From Candidatus Rokuibacteriota bacterium (lineage in GTDB: Bacteria > JAUVQV01): a stretch of DNA of 21,158 nucleotides. The translations under genes and the position numbers were made by a program. The DNA is taken from NCBI GenBank assembly GCA_030609125.1, contig JAUWCW010000006.1:1-21158 (forward strand). The letters run 5' to 3'. How positions within the stretch are numbered: position 1 is the first letter of the stretch; every line of letters starts with the position of its first letter. Shown piece after piece: positions 1 to 6,733 of the stretch. Under the pieces are notes generated by a model that was not told the DNA's origin, made no database searches, and was given only the letters and a program-made list of their open reading frames with translations.

Positions 1-1
1 C

Positions 2-424
2 AGCGAAAGAGCCTTCCTCACCCATCAGGACAGACTGGTCAAGGAGCTGGCTCTCGCCGGCATTGCTTCCATGGAAGAGGCCAACCGCTATCTGAGAAAG
101 ACCTATATGCCTGCCTTCAACGATGAGTTCATGGAACCGGCTGCCGAAGAGGGCTCCGCCTTTATCCCCCTCCTCAACGGGGACATCGATGAGATACTCT
201 GCGAACAGTATGACCGGACTGTCCGGCGCGACAACTGCATCGCCTTCGAAGGGCTGACCATCCAGATCCCCCCGGACAAATACCGCGTGAGCTACTTCAA
301 AACTACCGTGAGGGTCCACCGCTATCCCGACAGCTCACTGGCTATCTTCCACGGCACCAGAAAACTGGCTGCCTATCACCCCAACGGAACCATCATGACT
401 CCCAGAAAGGAGAAGGCTGCCTAA
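2..424 (+). CDS. IS transposase, C-terminal fragment (ISNCY/IS481-like)
   Basis: The reading frame is open from the left edge (base 2) to a TAA at 422-424, so this is the 3' end of a longer gene. An internal ATG at 71 is not the true start. The 140 visible residues resemble the C-terminal tail of rve/DDE-type integrase-like transposases of the ISNCY (IS1202-like) or IS481 groups. Hallmarks are an R-T-V-x-x-D-N stretch, an F-E-G-L turn, an I-P-P motif, and a V-R-V-H-x-Y-P-D block followed by A-I-F-H-G. In that family this tail follows the catalytic domain and forms a small beta-rich domain. The catalytic residues lie outside the window, so activity cannot be judged. The tandem motifs just downstream look like the element's end. 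The family call comes from remembered motif patterns; exact subgroup is uncertain. Confidence 0.75.
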   Translation, partial: SERAFLTHQDRLVKELALAGIASMEEANRYLRKTYMPAFNDEFMEPAAEEGSAFIPLLNGDIDEILCEQYDRTVRRDNCIAFEGLTIQIPPDKYRVSYFKTTVRVHRYPDSSLAIFHGTRKLAAYHPNGTIMTPRKEKAA

Positions 425-444
425 GCCAATCCCAGCACTCAGGC

Positions 445-494
445 AAAGCGGACAATTCATTTGCTACAAAAGCGGACAAATCTATTTGTTGCTA
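445..494. repeat. Tandem terminal motifs at the IS right end
   Basis: The 11-base motif AAAGCGGACAA occurs at 445-455 and again at 469-479. Each copy is followed by a T-rich stretch ending in TTTGCTA (460-466) or TTGTTGCTA (486-494). Together they make two imperfect repeats of about 22-26 bases lying right after the transposase stop. Repeated transposase-binding sites of this type are common at ends of DDE elements, so the IS boundary probably lies near 495-500. The other end of the element is outside the window, so neither the terminal inverted repeat nor a target duplication can be checked. Confidence 0.6.
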
Positions 495-534
495 ACAGAT
501 GGAGACCGGCACCAGCACGGGGACGGGGCGCGTA

Positions 535-1050
535 TCACCGGGGCATACCCCTGATGACCCTTCTCCAGCCCTCGCTCTCCACCTCGGTCCTCGAAAGGAT
601 CTGCACCTCGCAGTGAACGGGATCGCCGTTCTCCCTGTAGGCCTGGCGGAACCCCGCCAGTGTCTCCTGCAGGATCACGTACGTTCCGGACCTCGGTGTT
701 TCGATGAGCGGTATTTCGAGGGCCACGGAAGTGAGATTGAGATCCCGGACAGCCTGCCCGACTCGACGGAATTGCGCGGAAGCCTCTTCCCTTCTCAACT
801 CCGCCCCTCCACCGAGCCCCAGGAGCAGAAGTTTGGGGGTCAGGAGCTTGCCCTTCAGGGCCACCAGGGTCATCTCGCCCGCGCCGCCTTTCAGGGTTCC
901 TTCCAGTATCTGCCTCGACAGGAACCCCCCCAGGTACCAGTCGACTTTGCCCACGAGCCCCCGCGGCGGTCTCACCTCGGCGGTGATTCCGGCAATGAAA
1001 ATGTCGGCTTTAGCCCGCGTTATGTCCTGGTAAAAGGCGGTCACCCTCAC
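535..1050 (-). CDS. M17 aminopeptidase N-terminal-domain-like protein
   Basis: A 171-residue protein resembling the N-terminal macro-like domain of leucyl aminopeptidases (M17 family) without the metal-binding catalytic domain. The visible pattern is a beta strand K-A-D-I-F-I-A-G-I, a glycine-rich loop, a strand L-L-T-P-K-L-L-L-L-G-L-G, and helices with Q-F-R-R-V-G-Q-A. No active-site or metal ligand set is present, so peptidase activity is not expected. The start is GTG at 1050, preceded by a strong Shine-Dalgarno AGGAGGT at about six bases spacing. This start lies inside the preceding CBS gene, giving a 41-base out-of-frame overlap. It is the last gene of the operon and ends about 40 bases from the IS end. 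Its role is unknown. The family call rests on fold-level similarity and is moderately sure. Confidence 0.72.
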   Translation of the reverse strand: MRVTAFYQDITRAKADIFIAGITAEVRPPRGLVGKVDWYLGGFLSRQILEGTLKGGAGEMTLVALKGKLLTPKLLLLGLGGGAELRREEASAQFRRVGQAVRDLNLTSVALEIPLIETPRSGTYVILQETLAGFRQAYRENGDPVHCEVQILSRTEVESEGWRRVIRGMPR

Positions 1051-1948
1051 CGTCGGACCTCCTGATTTGAACTTTCACCACACGACGACCGTCGGTCTTC
1101 GCCACCCGGAAGAGGTACTCGTGAAAGGGGACCTCCTCCCCCGGCCGCGGGAGCCTGCCCAGGAGCTCTCCCATCAGCCCGCCGACAGTTTCTGATTCTA
1201 TACCCTTCAGATCCGCTTCGCGAATGCCGAGCTTCTCCGCCAGCTCCCACATCCCGATCCTCGTGTCCACAAGCCAGCCGCCGTCTGTTTCCCTGATCAG
1301 CTCCTCCTCGCCCCTGTCGAACTCGTCCTCCACCTCGCCGATTATCTCCTCCACGATGTCCTCCAGGGTTATGAGGCCCCCCGTCCCGCCGAACTCGTCC
1401 ACCACGACGGCAAGGTGCGTTCGCGTTCTCTTCATCTCCCGCAGCAGGTCGCTTATTCTCTCGCTCCCGGGTATGAAGATAACGGGGCGCAGCAGGGAAC
1501 TGATGGAGATCCCCTCCCGTCCGCTCTGCCACACCTTGATCAGATCCTTGGAGTGGAGAACGCCGACTATCTGGTCGATGGTGTCCCTGTAGACGGGAAT
1601 CCTGGTGTGCCCCACCCTGATGATGTTCTCCCGCACGTCGGAGAGTTCCGTTCCCAGCTCCAGCGTCACCATGTCCATCCTCGGCACCATCACCTCCCTG
1701 ACCAGGGTGTCGCCGAACTCAATCACGCTGTGCAGGAGCTCTTCGTCCTCCTTGTCCATCACGCCCTCCTGCATCCCCTCGTCTATGAGGCTCTGCAGTT
1801 CCTCCTCGATCATCTCCGACGGGGAAACCTTGTCCAGGCGCTGTATCATCCTCTCCACGTTCCTCTTGAGCGACCGCAGGACCTTGAGGAGAGGCACAAG
1901 CACAATCCGGGTGACAAGCCCCTTCTCCTGGCGTGCGGCCTCGCTCAT
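1010..1948 (-). CDS. ybeX: YbeX/CorC-type CBS-domain protein
   Basis: A 312-residue protein with the soluble part of the CorC/HlyC family: a charged N-terminal helix (about 1-70), two CBS domains (about 75-200, with V-M-V-P-R-M-D and V-V-D-E-F-G-G-T-G-G signatures) and a C-terminal CorC_HlyC domain (about 225-300). The membrane DUF21 segment of larger family members is absent, so it matches E. coli YbeX in architecture. YbeX has been linked to magnesium/cobalt efflux and to ribosome metabolism; CBS pairs usually bind adenine nucleotides. The ATG at 1948 lies six bases after the stop of the DgkA-PAP2 gene. The company of ybeZ (phoH) and ybeY matches the widespread ybeZ-ybeY-ybeX order. Transport itself cannot be inferred from a protein without membrane helices. 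Confidence 0.9.
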   Translation of the reverse strand: MSEAARQEKGLVTRIVLVPLLKVLRSLKRNVERMIQRLDKVSPSEMIEEELQSLIDEGMQEGVMDKEDEELLHSVIEFGDTLVREVMVPRMDMVTLELGTELSDVRENIIRVGHTRIPVYRDTIDQIVGVLHSKDLIKVWQSGREGISISSLLRPVIFIPGSERISDLLREMKRTRTHLAVVVDEFGGTGGLITLEDIVEEIIGEVEDEFDRGEEELIRETDGGWLVDTRIGMWELAEKLGIREADLKGIESETVGGLMGELLGRLPRPGEEVPFHEYLFRVAKTDGRRVVKVQIRRSDGEGDRLLPGHNAG

Positions 1949-1954
1949 CGCTCG

Positions 1955-2650
1955 TCACCGCAGGAGCTGAAAAACCAGCACCGTAAAGAGAACGCCCAGG
2001 GCGGCCCCCACCAGGACCTCCCGCATCGTGTGAATCCTGAAAACCAGTCTGCTCTGGGCCACCATTATCGCCAGAAGGAGTGTCAGCATCATGACAAGAA
2101 AGCTGCCGCTGAGAAAGGTCACGGCAGTGGCGACGGAGAACGCCACCGCCGAGTGACCGCTCGGCATGCCGCCCCTCAGAACCTGCCCCTTTCCGAAGGA
2201 GGCTTTCCCGGCGACCACCAGCAGAACCACGCCTATGAGCGTGAGGGCCGTTACGAACTCCGATCCCTTCTCCACGTAATCCGCAATGCTCAGAACCGGC
2301 CCCCTGATTTTCGGAGCCAGGATCAGGTAACCACAGGTGAGAGCTACCGCCGAGGCCACGAGAACGGCGCCGGCGGCGGTGTCCTTGGCGGTCTTGGCCA
2401 GAGGATGGTAGTTCTCTGAGACCAGGTCCACCGCCTCTTCCACGGCGCTGTTGAAAAGCTCGGCCGTGATCACCATGCCGATCACGAGGGTCATCATGAT
2501 GAATTCCGTCCTCGAGATGTTGAGCAGCAGGGAGGCCATGACCGCCAGAAAGGCGAAGAGGAGATGATACCTGATGTTGCGCTGGGTCCTGGCGGCGCGC
2601 ACCAGTCCCGTCGCCGCGTCGTTGAAGCTGGAAAACCAGTCCCTTCTCAC
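1955..2650 (-). CDS. Fused DgkA-type lipid kinase and PAP2-like phosphatase
   Basis: A 231-residue membrane protein in two halves. Residues 1-110 match the DgkA diacylglycerol/undecaprenol kinase family: hydrophobic helices around 28-45 and 48-65, then A-E-L-F-N-S-A-V-E-E-A-V-D near 63-75 and K-D-T-A-A-G-A near 89-95. Residues 115-231 resemble a PAP2 phosphatase: P-S-G-H at 163-166 and an S-R-x5-H-x3-E motif at 200-211. The first PAP2 motif is weak (K154, R159, no following proline) and the usual final Asp of motif three is Glu211. Such fusions are predicted to phosphorylate and dephosphorylate lipid carriers such as undecaprenol. The GTG start at 2650 overlaps the ybeY stop by GTGA. Kinase identity is firm; phosphatase activity is less sure because of the altered motifs. 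Confidence 0.88.
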   Translation of the reverse strand: MRRDWFSSFNDAATGLVRAARTQRNIRYHLLFAFLAVMASLLLNISRTEFIMMTLVIGMVITAELFNSAVEEAVDLVSENYHPLAKTAKDTAAGAVLVASAVALTCGYLILAPKIRGPVLSIADYVEKGSEFVTALTLIGVVLLVVAGKASFGKGQVLRGGMPSGHSAVAFSVATAVTFLSGSFLVMMLTLLLAIMVAQSRLVFRIHTMREVLVGAALGVLFTVLVFQLLR

Positions 2651-3084
2651 GGCCGCCGCCCCTGCAGTATCTTTTTCGTCCAGCGCTCCATCTTCCTTAT
2701 TTCCGCTTCCGAACCGGTGTGATCGAAGCCGGCGAGATGGAGGATGCCGTGCACGGCCAGCAGGTCAAGCTCATTCTCCAGGGGGTGGCCCTCCTCGGAG
2801 GCCTGACGCGCGGCGGTCTCCACGGATATGACCACGTCACCCATCAGGCCCGGGTTGATCCCGGCGTGTTCCCCTTCGGTCTGGGAAAAAGCCAGCACGT
2901 CCGTGGGGGCGTTCCTGTGCCGGTAGTGCCGGTTCATTTCACGGATCCTGCGATCGCTCACGTACACGATTGACACCTGCGCGTTTTCCAGGCCGACAGC
3001 CCGCAGGGCCTTCCCGGCAAGAGCGACGGCCCTCTCCCTGTCCACGGGAAACTTCCTCTGCAGGTTTCTGACCTCTATTTCCAC
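2647..3084 (-). CDS. ybeY: Endoribonuclease YbeY (rRNA maturation factor)
   Basis: A 145-residue protein of normal family length. It carries the metal-binding signature H-G-x-L-H-L-x-G-x-D-H with His112, His116 and His122, the ligands of the catalytic zinc, and the upstream T-D-V-L-A-F motif (61-66) typical of YbeY. The family is a single-strand endoribonuclease needed for 16S rRNA 3' end maturation and late 70S quality control. The start is GTG at 3084, three bases after the phoH stop. The 3' end overlaps the DgkA-PAP2 start. Its placement directly behind phoH/ybeZ is the classic arrangement, and YbeZ is a reported functional partner. Confidence 0.95.
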   Translation of the reverse strand: MEIEVRNLQRKFPVDRERAVALAGKALRAVGLENAQVSIVYVSDRRIREMNRHYRHRNAPTDVLAFSQTEGEHAGINPGLMGDVVISVETAARQASEEGHPLENELDLLAVHGILHLAGFDHTGSEAEIRKMERWTKKILQGRRP

Positions 3085-3087
3085 CGA

Positions 3088-4113
3088 TCAGGCCTCTTCT
3101 TCTTCGGCAGAATTCCCGCGCCCCGGCCTGCCGCCGCCCGCCGCCCCCTGGCTGCCGGGCCGAAAGCTGTCATAGGCACGGACAATTCTCTGGACCAGCT
3201 CGTGCCGCACCACATCTTTCGCACTGAACATGACGGTCTCGACCCCTTTGACGTCCCGCAGGATGTCCCGCGCCTCTATGAGCCCCGACTGTCTCTCGGC
3301 GGGCAGGTCTATCTGGGTGATATCCCCGGTCACAACAGCCCTGGAGTCGAAACCCATCCTGGTGAGAAACATCTTCATCTGCTCCGACGTCGCGTTCTGC
3401 CCCTCGTCAAGTATGATGAATGAACCGTCAAGCGTTCTCCCCCTCATGAATGCCAGGGGCGCGATTTCGATGGTGCCCCTCTCCACCAGTCTCCGCACTT
3501 TCTCCGCGTCCATCATCTGGTAGAGGGCGTCGTAGAGAGGACGCAGATAGGGGTGGATCTTCTCGTAGATGTCGCCCGGGAGAAACCCCAGCTTTTCTCC
3601 CGCCTCCACCGCCGGCCGGGTAAGAATTATCCGTGACACCTTCTTGCGTACCAGGAAAGATACGGCCATGGCCATGGCGAGGAAGGTCTTTCCCGTCCCG
3701 GCAGGCCCGATTCCCAGCACGAGGGCACGCTTTCCCATGGCATGCACGTATCTTCGCTGGTTGGTGCTCTTGGGTGTGATATGCTTCTTGTTGGGGGCGA
3801 CAAAGATGATTTCCTCGAAAACCTCCTCCAGGTCCTGCCCCTGCCGGAAAAAGGCCGTGGCGGCGTAGCGGATATCCCCTTCCTGAACGAGGAGGCCCTT
3901 CTTCCTGAGGGACGTCACCTCCCTGAGAAATTGCCGGGTTTTTTCCAGCCCTTCCGGGCTGCCCTCCATCATGACCTTGTTGCCCCTGGCGGCTATCCGG
4001 ATCCCGGCGCACTCCTCCATCACTCTGAGGTTCGCGTCCCGGGTTCCGAAGAGCCAGGAAAGATCCTCCCCGCCCTCGATGGTCTCTTCGCCCGTCACAG
4101 GCTCTTGCGTCAT
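3088..4113 (-). CDS. ybeZ: PhoH-family ATPase (YbeZ)
   Basis: A 341-residue protein. An N-terminal KH-like nucleic-acid-binding region (about 15-75) is followed by the PhoH P-loop ATPase domain. The Walker A motif G-P-A-G-T-G-K-T is at 136-143, the family's T-R-P-A-V-E-A-G-E-K-L-G-F-L-P-G block is at 165-180, and the Walker B I-I-L-D-E-G-Q-N is at 233-240. The C-terminus is a Gly/Glu-rich tail. The family is cytoplasmic and is thought to act as an RNA-linked ATPase or helicase with YbeY in ribosome maturation. The ATG at 4113 lies 25 bases after the hisG stop, with a GGGGGA purine tract upstream. Family assignment is sure; the exact substrate is not known. Confidence 0.95.
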   Translation of the reverse strand: MTQEPVTGEETIEGGEDLSWLFGTRDANLRVMEECAGIRIAARGNKVMMEGSPEGLEKTRQFLREVTSLRKKGLLVQEGDIRYAATAFFRQGQDLEEVFEEIIFVAPNKKHITPKSTNQRRYVHAMGKRALVLGIGPAGTGKTFLAMAMAVSFLVRKKVSRIILTRPAVEAGEKLGFLPGDIYEKIHPYLRPLYDALYQMMDAEKVRRLVERGTIEIAPLAFMRGRTLDGSFIILDEGQNATSEQMKMFLTRMGFDSRAVVTGDITQIDLPAERQSGLIEARDILRDVKGVETVMFSAKDVVRHELVQRIVRAYDSFRPGSQGAAGGGRPGRGNSAEEEEA

Positions 4114-4138
4114 GCCGCCGTCCCCCGCTGCCTTTTCT

Positions 4139-5011
4139 TCAAAGAATTATCTTGTTCAGCGGGTACTCGACGATGCCGCTGGCGCCGGCCCGCTTCAGTT
4201 CGGGAAGAATGTCCCGCACCACCTTCTCCTCGATGATGACTTCCAGGGCCATCCATTCACCGTCGGCCAGGTCCGAGATCGTCGGCGTGTGCATCGCCGG
4301 CAGCACCTTGAGGATTCCCTGGAGGCTCTTCCTCGGCAGGTTCATCTTCAGTCCCACCTTTTCCTCCGCCAGCAGGGCCCCCTGCAGAAGCAGGTCGAGG
4401 TTCTCGATCTTCTTTCTTTTCCACGGGTTCTTCCAGGCCTCGTGGTTCGCAATGAGCTTGGTCGTGGATTCCATCACGGTCTCGACGATGCGCAGGTTAT
4501 TGGCCCTCAGAGACGCCCCCGTCTCCGTCAGCTCAACGATGGCGTCGGCGAGAAGCGGCGGCTTGGCCTCCGTCGACCCCCACGAAAATTCCAGGTCCAC
4601 CTTGACCCCCCGTTTTTTGAAAAAATCACGCGACACCTTCACCAGTTCAGTGGCTACCCGCTTGCCCTCCAGGTCTTCCGCCTTCCTTACACGGGAGCCC
4701 TGCGGAACCGCCAGGACCCAGCGCACGGGGCCCAATCCGCCCTTGGCGTAGTTGAGGTCGGAAACCAGCTTCACCCTGGCTCCCGTTTCCCTCGTCCAAT
4801 CCAGTCCGGTGAGGCCCACGTCAAGAATGCCGTTGCCCACGTGCGTCGCCATCTCCTGCGCCCTCAGGAGCAGGCCCGTCAACTCGGGGTCGTCAAAGGA
4901 TGGGTAAAGGGAGCGCGCGCCCACGTGCACCTGGAAGCCGGCTTTCTTGAAGAGACGAAAGGTCGATTCCTGCAGACTGCCTTTCGGCAGCCCAATCTTA
5001 AGTTTTCTCAT
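4139..5011 (-). CDS. hisG: ATP phosphoribosyltransferase, long form (HisG)
   Basis: A 290-residue protein of the long HisG type. It catalyses the first step of histidine synthesis, joining ATP and PRPP to give phosphoribosyl-ATP. The N-terminus starts with the L-P-K-G-S-L motif. The D-V-G-L-T-G-L-D-W stretch and the [13 protein letters not shown] block (PRPP-binding region) are present. The C-terminus carries the ACT-like regulatory domain ending in [11 protein letters not shown]. Long-form enzymes are inhibited by histidine through that domain and do not need HisZ. The ATG at 5011 has GGAG five bases upstream. No other his gene is visible. It lies 43 bases after the HEAT-like gene and could be read from the same transcript. 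Confidence 0.95.
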   Translation of the reverse strand: MRKLKIGLPKGSLQESTFRLFKKAGFQVHVGARSLYPSFDDPELTGLLLRAQEMATHVGNGILDVGLTGLDWTRETGARVKLVSDLNYAKGGLGPVRWVLAVPQGSRVRKAEDLEGKRVATELVKVSRDFFKKRGVKVDLEFSWGSTEAKPPLLADAIVELTETGASLRANNLRIVETVMESTTKLIANHEAWKNPWKRKKIENLDLLLQGALLAEEKVGLKMNLPRKSLQGILKVLPAMHTPTISDLADGEWMALEVIIEEKVVRDILPELKRAGASGIVEYPLNKIIL

Positions 5012-5054
5012 TCTTGCTCCTTCATTGCCCTGGTCTCTCCTGTATTGTTCGCTG

Positions 5055-6119
5055 TCACCTGCTGTTCTTCTTCGACTTCTCCTTGAAAAGCCTGAGCGCC
5101 GACTTGCGCAGGGCCTCAGGGATATTCCGGTTTTTGGCCAGCCCGTCGAGCTCGCGGAGGCTCATCCTCTTGACCTGCTGCAGGGAAATCGCCAGCGGCG
5201 TCTTGGGATTCATGGCCAGCGCCCGCCTGACCGTGATCAGCTTCAGCCATTCTCTCTTGTTGCCGATGTGGCGAAGCACGTCATCGGAAACATTCGTCGA
5301 CCTGGCGTACAGTTCCAGCTCACTGTCGGTGATCCTCGGGTTTTCGAGGACCTTCACGGCTACGAGGCGGTTCTTGTCCCTGATGAGAATCTTCCTCACC
5401 TCGCCGTTTCCCTTGCCCGCCAGCGCCACCTTCTGACCCGCCGTCATCGTCCTCAGAATCTGCTGTATGGTCTGTTTCTCCTGTTCTACCGCCGCGGCAC
5501 CGCCCCCTTCGGAGGGACCCTCCCTCTTCTCCCGCTCCTCGACAAGGACCACCGGCGGCTCCTCTTCTTCCCCGGGCGCCCGCTCATCCCTGCGCGCCCG
5601 CGCCTGCTTCTTCACCTCCTTCGCCTCGCGCACGCGCTCCACCGACTCTTCCCAGAGTCTCAGAACGTTGGAGGGCGTGGACGTGTTGGCGCGCATGTTC
5701 TCCACGATCCGCGGCTCCCTTTCCAGCCGTCCCTGGTTGTGCCCGATCATTTCCAGGAGGGAGGGAAAGGGAAGCGTTGCCAGGAACGCCGCCGTCTCGT
5801 CTCCGCAGGCAGGATTCAGCAGGATCTTTTCCAGCGTCTCCTCGCTGCGCGAGAAGAGCCGTGCCAGTTTGCCCAGGAGCGCCGGCGGGGATTCAGCGGA
5901 TGCGCACACCCCGATGACCACCGTCTGCGGGACTTTTTTCAGGCTCTTCACCGCCTCGGGACGGTATTTCTCCTCGGCGGCAAGGAGCAAGAGGACTTCG
6001 AGCATCTGCGCCGGCCCGAGGGGTATGATTCCTTTGGCGAGCGACATCTTCACCTGTGGCGGCGCCGTTCCGCAGCGCACCTGTTCGAGCATGGCGCCCG
6101 GCGACAGATCGTCCGTCAT
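5055..6119 (-). CDS. HEAT-like repeat protein of unknown function
   Basis: A predicted soluble, mostly helical protein of 354 residues with no catalytic motif that I recognise. The N-terminal block (about 1-158) and the C-terminal block (about 218-354) both contain short helical units with an N-P at the turn (for example L-L-N-P-A, L-E-N-P-R and A-M-N-P-K). This resembles leucine-rich-variant/HEAT-type repeats. A highly charged Lys/Glu/Arg linker of about 50 residues joins the blocks. I chose the ATG at 6119, not the in-frame codon at 6161, because it has GGAG five bases upstream and overlaps the cytochrome stop by ATGA. The upstream start would add a run overlapping the cytochrome coding sequence. 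As last gene of the chemosensory run, it may be a protein-interaction scaffold, but this is inference. Confidence 0.8.
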   Translation of the reverse strand: MTDDLSPGAMLEQVRCGTAPPQVKMSLAKGIIPLGPAQMLEVLLLLAAEEKYRPEAVKSLKKVPQTVVIGVCASAESPPALLGKLARLFSRSEETLEKILLNPACGDETAAFLATLPFPSLLEMIGHNQGRLEREPRIVENMRANTSTPSNVLRLWEESVERVREAKEVKKQARARRDERAPGEEEEPPVVLVEEREKREGPSEGGGAAAVEQEKQTIQQILRTMTAGQKVALAGKGNGEVRKILIRDKNRLVAVKVLENPRITDSELELYARSTNVSDDVLRHIGNKREWLKLITVRRALAMNPKTPLAISLQQVKRMSLRELDGLAKNRNIPEALRKSALRLFKEKSKKNSR

Positions 6120-6682
6120 CTCTTCTCCGTCGGTAGAGGAGCAGTCCGCACAGCGGCGCACGGAATCGATCCGAGGGCGCTGGAAAGCACAAAATCAGGG
6201 GAGCTCTTGCGGGTGTGGCACCTTCTGCAGATTCTGCCCACCTCACAGGAGGCGCAATCCCTGCCGTAGGCGGTGGAGACCAGCGCAGGGTAGCCGCTGC
6301 CGGCGTGGTCCCCGGAAGGCCCGTGACACGCCTCGCAGGTGACACCAGCAAGCCCGGGAGTGCTCTCCCGGCCCTCGAACCCCTTCCACTCCCCGAAGCC
6401 GGTGGTGTGACAGCGCAGGCAGGCGGGGTTCCGCGCCTCTCCCGACACCTCGAGGGTGCGCAAACTCTCTGCATGAGCGGTCGCACTCCACAGCTCCTGG
6501 AGGACCTCATGACATTCGACGCAGGAACTCCGTCCGACGTACGGGCTCTCCCCCCGGGGTCTCTCCGCAACGGAGACCACCACGGAATCCGTGGGGGCGG
6601 TCACGGGTTCAGGCAGGCTTGCGGCACAGGCCATGACCGTGAAGGGAAGGATGAGGGCGGCGCTTCCGTATCTACCAGCCAT
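6116..6682 (-). CDS. Multiheme c-type cytochrome lipoprotein (c554-like)
   Basis: A 188-residue exported protein. A short hydrophobic N-terminus ends in a V-M-A-C lipobox (Cys19), so it is probably anchored in a membrane facing the periplasm or outside. Four CxxCH heme sites are visible: Cys54-His58, Cys88-His92, Cys116-His120 and Cys152-His156. A further C-A-S-C-E (143-147) has the two cysteines but Glu in place of His, and so looks like a degenerate site. Spacing and the L-A-G-V-x-C-E-A-C-H-G-P block match the cytochrome c554 family. I chose the ATG at 6682; the TTG three bases upstream is less likely. It lies 51 bases after the ATPase stop, with only a weak Shine-Dalgarno, and overlaps the HEAT-like gene by ATGA. 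It may feed electrons to, or report redox state for, the chemosensory cluster (inference). Confidence 0.87.
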   Translation of the reverse strand: MAGRYGSAALILPFTVMACAASLPEPVTAPTDSVVVSVAERPRGESPYVGRSSCVECHEVLQELWSATAHAESLRTLEVSGEARNPACLRCHTTGFGEWKGFEGRESTPGLAGVTCEACHGPSGDHAGSGYPALVSTAYGRDCASCEVGRICRRCHTRKSSPDFVLSSALGSIPCAAVRTAPLPTEKR

Positions 6683-6733
6683 CAATGGTTCCAGGACGTC
6701 GTCCGTCGCTGCCGGAAAACGGTGAGTCGGTGC

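Noticed and set aside
425-534. tRNA, small RNA or attachment site beside the IS
   Set aside because: No cloverleaf, CCA end or integrase-type core was seen; the stretch is explained by the tandem IS motifs.
6120-6161. Longer N-terminus for the HEAT-like protein
   Set aside because: It would overlap the cytochrome coding region by 46 bases, whereas the ATG at 6119 has a Shine-Dalgarno and an ATGA junction.
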